DNA from: a bacterium
Lineage (GTDB): Bacteria; Pseudomonadota; Alphaproteobacteria; Sphingomonadales; Sphingomonadaceae
Direction: 5' to 3'
NCBI GenBank assembly: GCA_030824575.1
Contig: JAVBXL010000054.1
Span: 1 to 52,781 of the forward strand
DNA length: 52,781 nucleotides
In this document: piece by piece, positions 47,742 through 52,781 of the stretch
Layout of the letters: the number at the start of each line of letters is the position of its first letter
Position numbering within the stretch: the stretch's first letter is position 1
The notes under the pieces: model-generated
What the model saw: the letters and a program-made list of their open reading frames with translations, nothing else
Told to the model about the DNA's origin: nothing
Database searches by the model: none
Made by a program: the position numbers and the translations under genes

Positions 47742-48098
47742 TCAGGCGTAGCTGCCGTGGCCGACCCGATGCAGCGTGATGGGTGGATGATCGACCGCAT
47801 GCACGCGCGATTCGGCGATGACGGCGAGCGGGTCGATCGCATGACTGAGCAACAGGCCGCAGCGGTCCGGCCCTTCCCAGATCGCCGTGCCGCATACCTC
47901 CAGCCCGTCGGCGATCAACGTCACCCGCTCGCCGATCGTTGGGAGCCATGCGCCGGCGATCAGCGCGCCATAGATGGAGATGTTGCGGATCGTAACGGGC
48001 TGGCTGATCCCGTCCCAGTGCAGCGTCGCCCCGACCTCAGCGGCGAAGCGGCTTTCGCGGCGGCGTTCGGCGCGGGCGCGATAGGAAATGCTGTCCAT
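47742..48098 (-). CDS. PilZ-domain protein (c-di-GMP binding)
   Basis: 118 residues, a single PilZ domain. The two c-di-GMP motifs are visible: RRESR near the N-terminus (RxxxR) and NISIYGALI (D/NxSxxG) about residue 38. Strands follow (ERVTLIADGLEVCGTAIWEG, RCGLLLSHAIDPLAVI). A stand-alone PilZ protein acts as an effector for c-di-GMP, affecting motility or surface polysaccharide in many bacteria; the target cannot be told. GGGAGA lies 8 bases before the ATG at 48098. It sits between kdp and secA, same strand as both. Confidence 0.85.
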   Translation of the reverse strand: MDSISYRARAERRRESRFAAEVGATLHWDGISQPVTIRNISIYGALIAGAWLPTIGERVTLIADGLEVCGTAIWEGPDRCGLLLSHAIDPLAVIAESRVHAVDHPPITLHRVGHGSYA

Positions 48099-48228
48099 GG
48101 CCTTATCTCCCGGTATGCCCCCCGGATTCAGGCCACATTCGGCGGGCAAAGTTGCCAAAAGACTAAGCCGACTGGTTAACGATCGGTTGGGCGCGAAAGG
48201 GGGGCAGACCTTGCCCGCCCCCTTCAAT

Positions 48229-50958
48229 TCAGGCCAGAGCGCCGTGGCAATGCTTGTATTTCTCGCCCGAACCGCAGGGGCAAGGCGCATTGCGGCTGAT
48301 GTCCAGATTGGCGAACTCGCCAACAGCGCCCACCGGCGCGCGCGGGATCGTGGTGGTGAGGCCGCCAAAGCTGCCGCCGTCGATGTCCGCGCTATTATCT
48401 TCGCCCGAAAACGGGTCGATATGCGTCGTGATGAAATCGGGCAGGACCGGCAGGTCGAACTGCGGCATCGGCGCTTCGTCCATGCGGAACTGCACGCGGG
48501 CGATCGACCCGGTCACATCCTCGCGGATATTCTCCAGCATCCGCTCGAACAATGCGAAGGCTTCCTGCTTATATTCGTTGATCGGCGTCTTCTGGGCATA
48601 GGCGCGCAGATGCACCACCTGGCGCAGCGCGTCGAGCGTCGAGAGATGCTCCTTCCAGTGATGGTCCAGGCTCTGGAGCAGGATCGATTTTTCGATCATG
48701 TGCCAATCGGCCGGATCGACCTCCTTGACCTTCTCCGCCACGGCTTCGTCGGCCAGCGCCGATAGCCGTTCCTCGATCAGTTCAGGATCGACCGAATCCT
48801 CGGCCAACCAGGCGTCGAAGTCCGGCTCCAGCCCCAATATGTCGGCCGTGCGCGCCTTCAGCCGCTCGATATCCCATTGTTCGGGATAGGTGCCGGGCGG
48901 GCAGGATGCGCCGACCAGGTCGTTCACCGTTTCACGGCGCATGTCGGCCACCACGTCATCGACCGTGTCGGCATCCATGATGTCGGCGCGCTGCTCGTAT
49001 ATGACCTTGCGCTGGTCGTTCATCACGTCGTCATATTCGACGACCTGCTTGCGGATGTCGTAATTGCGGGCCTCGACCTTGCGCTGGGCCGTCTCGATCG
49101 CCTTGCTCAGCCATTTGGACGGCGGCAATGCCTCGCCATCCTCCAGGTTAGACCGGATCATCTTGGCGAACATCGTGTCCGGGCCGAAGATGCGCATCAG
49201 GTCATCGTCGAGGCTGAGGTAGAAGCGCGACAGGCCCGGATCGCCCTGACGGCCCGAACGGCCCCGCAACTGATTGTCGATACGGCGGCTTTCGTGCCGC
49301 TCGGTCGCCAGCACGAACAGGCCGCCTGCGGCCAGCACTTCGGCCTTTTCGGCGGCGATTTCGGCGCGGATACGCTCGATCGCGGCGTCGCGCTCCGGCC
49401 CTTCGGCCATGTCGCGCAATTCGTCCTCGACCCGCAGTTCCAGATTGCCGCCCAGCTGGATGTCGGTGCCGCGGCCCGCCATGTTGGTAGCGATCGTCAC
49501 CACGCCCTTGCGCCCGGCCTGGGCTACGATATGCGCTTCGCTCTCATGGAAGCGGGCGTTGAGGACCGCGTGGGGCACGCCTTCCTGATTGAGGAATTCG
49601 GACAGCATCTCAGACTTTTCGATCGATACGGTGCCGACCAGCACGGGCTGGCCCTTTTCCGCATGCTCCTTGATCGTCCTGGCGATGCCGCGGAACTTGT
49701 CCTCGATATTCTTGTAGAAGCTGTCCTGTTCGTCCACCCGCTGCACCGGTTTGTTGGTCGGGATGGTGACGACGTTCATCTTGTAGATTTCGTAGAATTC
49801 GGTCGCTTCGGTCGAAGCGGTGCCGGTCATGCCCGAAATCTTGGGATACATGCGGAAGTAATTCTGGAAAGTGACGGATGCCAGCGTCTGGTTCTCCGGC
49901 TCGATCTGGACGCCTTCCTTGGCTTCCACCGCCTGGTGCAGGCCGTCCGACCAGCGGCGTCCGTCCATCATGCGGCCGGTAAATTCGTCGATGATGACGA
50001 CCTTGCCGTCCTTGACGATATAATCGATGTCGCGGCGGAACATCACGACCGCGCGCAGCGCCTGGTTCACATGATGGACGACCTGCGTATTTTCGAAATC
50101 ATAAAGGTTGCTGCCCTGGAGCAGCCCCGCGGTTTCCAGCAGCCGCTCGATATTCTCGGTGCCGTCCTCGGTCAGCGTGACGGTGCGCTGCTTCTCGTCC
50201 TTCTCATAATCATCCTCGGTCAGCTGCTTCACGATCGCGTCGACCGAAACATACAGCTCCGACTTGTCGTCGGTGGGACCGGAGATGATGAGCGGGGTGC
50301 GCGCTTCGTCGATCAGGATCGAATCGACTTCGTCCACGATCGCATAGTTGAACGGCCGCTGGACCATCGACGCGCGATCATATTTCATATTGTCGCGCAG
50401 ATAGTCGAAGCCGAGTTCGTTGTTCGTCGCGTAGGTGATGTCCGCGGCATAGGCTTCGCGCCGCTGGTCCTCGCTGATGTTGGGCACGATGACGCCGGTG
50501 GTCAGGCCCAGGAAACGATAGACCTGGCCCATCCATTCGCAGTCGCGGCTGGCCAGATAGTCGTTGACGGTAACGACATGGACGCCCTTGCCCTCCAGCG
50601 CGTTGAGATAGGTGGCCAGCGTCGCGACCAGCGTCTTGCCCTCGCCCGTCCGCATTTCGGCGATTTCGCCGCGATGCAGCACCATGCCGCCGACCATCTG
50701 CACATCGAAATGGCGCATCCCCAGCACGCGCACGCCCGCTTCGCGCACCGTGGCGAAGGCTTCGGGCAGCAAATCGTCCAGCGTTTCGCCATTCGCTAGC
50801 CGTTCGCGGAATTTCGCCGTCTGGCCGACCAGTTCCTCGTCGCTCATGGCCTGCATCGCCGGTTCGAAGGCGGCGATCTGGTCTACGGTCTTGCCCAGCG
50901 ACTTCACATAGCGTTCGTTGGACGATCCGAAGATGGACTTGGCGAGTGCGCCGAACAT
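48229..50958 (-). CDS. secA: preprotein translocase ATPase SecA
   Basis: 909 residues; drives export of unfolded proteins through SecYEG. Walker [13 protein letters not shown] (about 101-112), [36 protein letters not shown] (Walker B and following), the helicase-type second half [16 protein letters not shown] and [20 protein letters not shown], and a C-terminal SEC-C zinc motif [14 protein letters not shown] for SecB or membrane interaction. The ATG at 50958 ([11 protein letters not shown]) has AGGA 7-8 bases upstream; an upstream open frame adds unrelated residues. A small hairpin lies in its leader. Confidence 0.97.
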   Translation of the reverse strand: MFGALAKSIFGSSNERYVKSLGKTVDQIAAFEPAMQAMSDEELVGQTAKFRERLANGETLDDLLPEAFATVREAGVRVLGMRHFDVQMVGGMVLHRGEIAEMRTGEGKTLVATLATYLNALEGKGVHVVTVNDYLASRDCEWMGQVYRFLGLTTGVIVPNISEDQRREAYAADITYATNNELGFDYLRDNMKYDRASMVQRPFNYAIVDEVDSILIDEARTPLIISGPTDDKSELYVSVDAIVKQLTEDDYEKDEKQRTVTLTEDGTENIERLLETAGLLQGSNLYDFENTQVVHHVNQALRAVVMFRRDIDYIVKDGKVVIIDEFTGRMMDGRRWSDGLHQAVEAKEGVQIEPENQTLASVTFQNYFRMYPKISGMTGTASTEATEFYEIYKMNVVTIPTNKPVQRVDEQDSFYKNIEDKFRGIARTIKEHAEKGQPVLVGTVSIEKSEMLSEFLNQEGVPHAVLNARFHESEAHIVAQAGRKGVVTIATNMAGRGTDIQLGGNLELRVEDELRDMAEGPERDAAIERIRAEIAAEKAEVLAAGGLFVLATERHESRRIDNQLRGRSGRQGDPGLSRFYLSLDDDLMRIFGPDTMFAKMIRSNLEDGEALPPSKWLSKAIETAQRKVEARNYDIRKQVVEYDDVMNDQRKVIYEQRADIMDADTVDDVVADMRRETVNDLVGASCPPGTYPEQWDIERLKARTADILGLEPDFDAWLAEDSVDPELIEERLSALADEAVAEKVKEVDPADWHMIEKSILLQSLDHHWKEHLSTLDALRQVVHLRAYAQKTPINEYKQEAFALFERMLENIREDVTGSIARVQFRMDEAPMPQFDLPVLPDFITTHIDPFSGEDNSADIDGGSFGGLTTTIPRAPVGAVGEFANLDISRNAPCPCGSGEKYKHCHGALA

Positions 50959-50976
50959 GCGATTTCCTAATTTCGT

Positions 50977-50995
50977 AAGGGGCACGCACCCCCTT
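50977..50995 (-). promoter_or_regulatory. small hairpin in the secA leader
   Basis: On the minus strand AAGGGG (50995-50990) and CCCCTT (50982-50977) can pair over a 7-base loop, ending about 9 bases before the AGGA ribosome-binding site. It could modulate ribosome access or be incidental. Confidence 0.35.
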
Positions 50996-51201
50996 GGCAG
51001 GAGCGCGCGCGGATATGCGCCGCGATTTAGGCACGGCACATCCTTTAGTCAATCAGACTGCGGCTTAACCCAATCTGTCGCAGGTTCGTCAAACTCTTGT
51101 GGCAGGCGGCTTTGGTCGGGCGGTGGCGTCATGCCAACGCGAAGGCTTTGCACTTCGCGCAAGCTGCGCCACAAGAGCGCGACAAGAGCAAGGGTCGCAT
51201 A

Positions 51202-52749
51202 GTGTATCGTTCAATCGTCCTGGCGACGGCGCGCCGCCGCGCCCTGCCGGTCGCCGCGCTGGTGGCGATGGCGCTGATCCTATGGTTCGGCCTGACGGCG
51301 ATCGCGACTCCGTTTGACCATGACGAAAGCCAATATGTCGCCGGCGCCTATTTCAGCAGCCGCCTGCTGATCTTCCGCGATTTCCTCTATCTCCAGCCGC
51401 CGCTGCACAGCTGGACCTTCGCGCCGATCGCTTGGCTGTTCCCCGATCATATGGTGGTGGCAATGCGGCTGGCCACGGCCGTTACTGCCCTTGGCACCCT
51501 GGCAACCCTATGGGCAGGACAGCGGATCGCCGGCATTTCGCGCGACAGCGCCGCCATCGCGACCTTGCTCGTCGGCGCGACCGCCGCCTTCCAGTTCACC
51601 GGCGCGGTGGTGCGCAACGACATGTTGCCGACTTGGCTGTCGTCCATGGCGCTGCTGGTCAACCTGCTCGCGCTGCGCCATTGCACGCCCCGCTATTGGT
51701 TCGCGGCCGGATCGCTATTCGGCCTCGCCATCGCGACAAAGCTCAATTTCGCGCCGCTGGGGCTGATGACCGGCCTGTTCGTCATCAGCGCGGGCGGCCG
51801 CTGCGGCCTGCGCGCCGCCTGCTGGCTGGCGGCGGGCGCGGTGGCCGGCATGACGCCGATGCTGCTCGCCTGGGCGCTCGACCCCGACGCCTTCTTCTAT
51901 GGCGTGCTGACCTTCGGCGCGACCGCGCCCCACGCCTGGTACGCGGCCAATGGCGCATTCGATGAACTGGCGACGATCGAAAAACTGACCGACCTGCTCA
52001 AATATCTGTGGAAAGGACCGGCGCTCGCCGCCTTGCTCCTGTTGTCGGCCAACTGGATCATGACCCGCCGGCGCGTGCGTTCGCCCGGACGGCGACTGGC
52101 GATCTGGATGACGGTCGGCGCGCTGATCGGCGCGGCGATGCCGACGCCATCGCAGGTCCAATATGTCATGCCCTTGCTGCCGCCGCTGGCGCTGGCGCTC
52201 GGCTATCTGCTCGACGACGCGCGGCGCTGGCCCTTTGCGCCCCGTCAGGCGCTGCTCGGCCTGCTCTGCCTCGCCGCCATTCCCGGCATGTTGGCCGCCA
52301 CCCGGCATGTGGTGGCGATGCTGCGAAGCGGATCGCCGGTGCTGGAGGCGGACGCTGCCGCGCGCTGGGCCGGTGCGACGGTGCGCGCCATGGGCCGGGG
52401 CGACAGTGTCGCCACCCTCTCGCCGCACATGATTCTGGGCAGCGGCCTCGCCCTCGACCCGCGCTTCGCCGCTGGTCCCTTCGCCTGGCGCACCGGCTGG
52501 ACGATGGGGCCAGTGCTGGCACGGCAGGTCCACGCCATGATCCCGGCGACGCTGGGCGACATGGACCGCAATCCGCCCGCCGCCATCCTGACCGGCTACG
52601 AAGGCGGCACCCGCAAATTGCCGCTGCGCCCCGACGACGCGCTGGTCGGCTATGCCCGCCAGCATGGCTATCGCATGGTGGTGATGCCGGACGGGATCGG
52701 GCGGTTGTATCTTCGCCCGCCTTCCGCGCTCGCGTCGCGGAAAGATTGA
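51202..52749 (+). CDS. GT39-like membrane glycosyltransferase
   Basis: 515 residues, multi-pass membrane protein. After a first helix (ALPVAALVAMALILWFGLTA) comes the first periplasmic loop with TPFDHDESQYVAGAYF, the acidic D-E motif of the PMT/ArnT-type (GT39/GT83) families that transfer sugars from lipid carriers. FRDFLYLQPPLHSWTFAPIA matches the following conserved helix. About ten more hydrophobic segments follow and a soluble C-terminal part. It is expected to add a sugar to an envelope glycan or lipid from polyprenyl-phosphate; acceptor unknown. The GTG at 51202 is preceded by AAGGG at a good distance. It diverges from secA with 243 bases between. Confidence 0.82.
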   Translation: MYRSIVLATARRRALPVAALVAMALILWFGLTAIATPFDHDESQYVAGAYFSSRLLIFRDFLYLQPPLHSWTFAPIAWLFPDHMVVAMRLATAVTALGTLATLWAGQRIAGISRDSAAIATLLVGATAAFQFTGAVVRNDMLPTWLSSMALLVNLLALRHCTPRYWFAAGSLFGLAIATKLNFAPLGLMTGLFVISAGGRCGLRAACWLAAGAVAGMTPMLLAWALDPDAFFYGVLTFGATAPHAWYAANGAFDELATIEKLTDLLKYLWKGPALAALLLLSANWIMTRRRVRSPGRRLAIWMTVGALIGAAMPTPSQVQYVMPLLPPLALALGYLLDDARRWPFAPRQALLGLLCLAAIPGMLAATRHVVAMLRSGSPVLEADAAARWAGATVRAMGRGDSVATLSPHMILGSGLALDPRFAAGPFAWRTGWTMGPVLARQVHAMIPATLGDMDRNPPAAILTGYEGGTRKLPLRPDDALVGYARQHGYRMVVMPDGIGRLYLRPPSALASRKD

Positions 52750-52781
52750 CCCTCGCCCGATTTTGTCCCATTTCGCGCGTC

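Noticed and set aside
48877-50799. 640-codon open frame opposite secA
   Set aside because: Shadow frame with no recognisable motif; secA is certain.

Overview
The window looks like about 53 kb of chromosome from a high-GC alphaproteobacterium, most likely a member of the Sphingomonadaceae (Sphingobium/Sphingomonas-like). The indicators are protein style (Oar-type TonB receptors, a DUF2093 protein, an EipA/DUF1134 protein, a ubiquinol-cytochrome c chaperone beside BamE and DUF177) and gene order. This assignment is by recognition only; no search was run.\n\nLayout. 1-4.8 kb: the start of a membrane-anchored Pro/Val/Ala-rich protein, purD and xseA diverging from overlapping start codons, a DUF2093 protein coupled to an M23 peptidase, and a small secreted protein. 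5.2-11.1 kb: an Oar-like TonB receptor, a sulfotransferase-like P-loop protein, a TPR + aspartyl/asparaginyl beta-hydroxylase fusion and a small exported two-cysteine protein, bounded by strong hairpin terminators. 11.1-18.8 kb: clpB, an exported M28 peptidase, a divergent exported M16 peptidase and a small beta-type protein, then a pair of GC-rich palindromes. 18.9-24.0 kb: a tightly coupled MarR-controlled efflux operon (MarR, FUSC pump, DUF1656, HlyD adaptor, NodT outer-membrane factor). 24.0-27.8 kb: bamE divergent from cytochrome bc1 chaperone + DUF177, then dinB with a possible LexA box, then an eipA-like gene.\n\n28.0-32.3 kb is accessory DNA. A tRNA-Ser(GCT) gene is followed directly by a decayed P4-type integrase, then remnants of IS110, IS3-like and IS5 elements, an exported protein with a phage tail-fibre-like C-terminus and a truncated membrane protein fused to IS3 sequence. 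32.7-38.9 kb holds a compact module not known to me as a named system: a secreted PI-PLC-type phosphodiesterase, a TonB receptor, a TetR-like regulator with two HTH domains and a divergent MFS transporter, suggesting cleavage and import of a phosphorylated nutrient. About 0.8 kb of non-coding DNA follows, containing a partial copy of the sequence found just upstream of the integrase.\n\n39.7-47.6 kb is a complete high-affinity potassium uptake operon (27-residue ORF, kdpF, A, B, C, D, E). The window ends with a PilZ protein, secA and a GT39-like membrane glycosyltransferase. Most of the window is housekeeping or envelope biology; the parts most worth following up are the PI-PLC/TonB/double-TetR/MFS module, the TonB/sulfotransferase/hydroxylase cluster and the tRNA-associated relic island.
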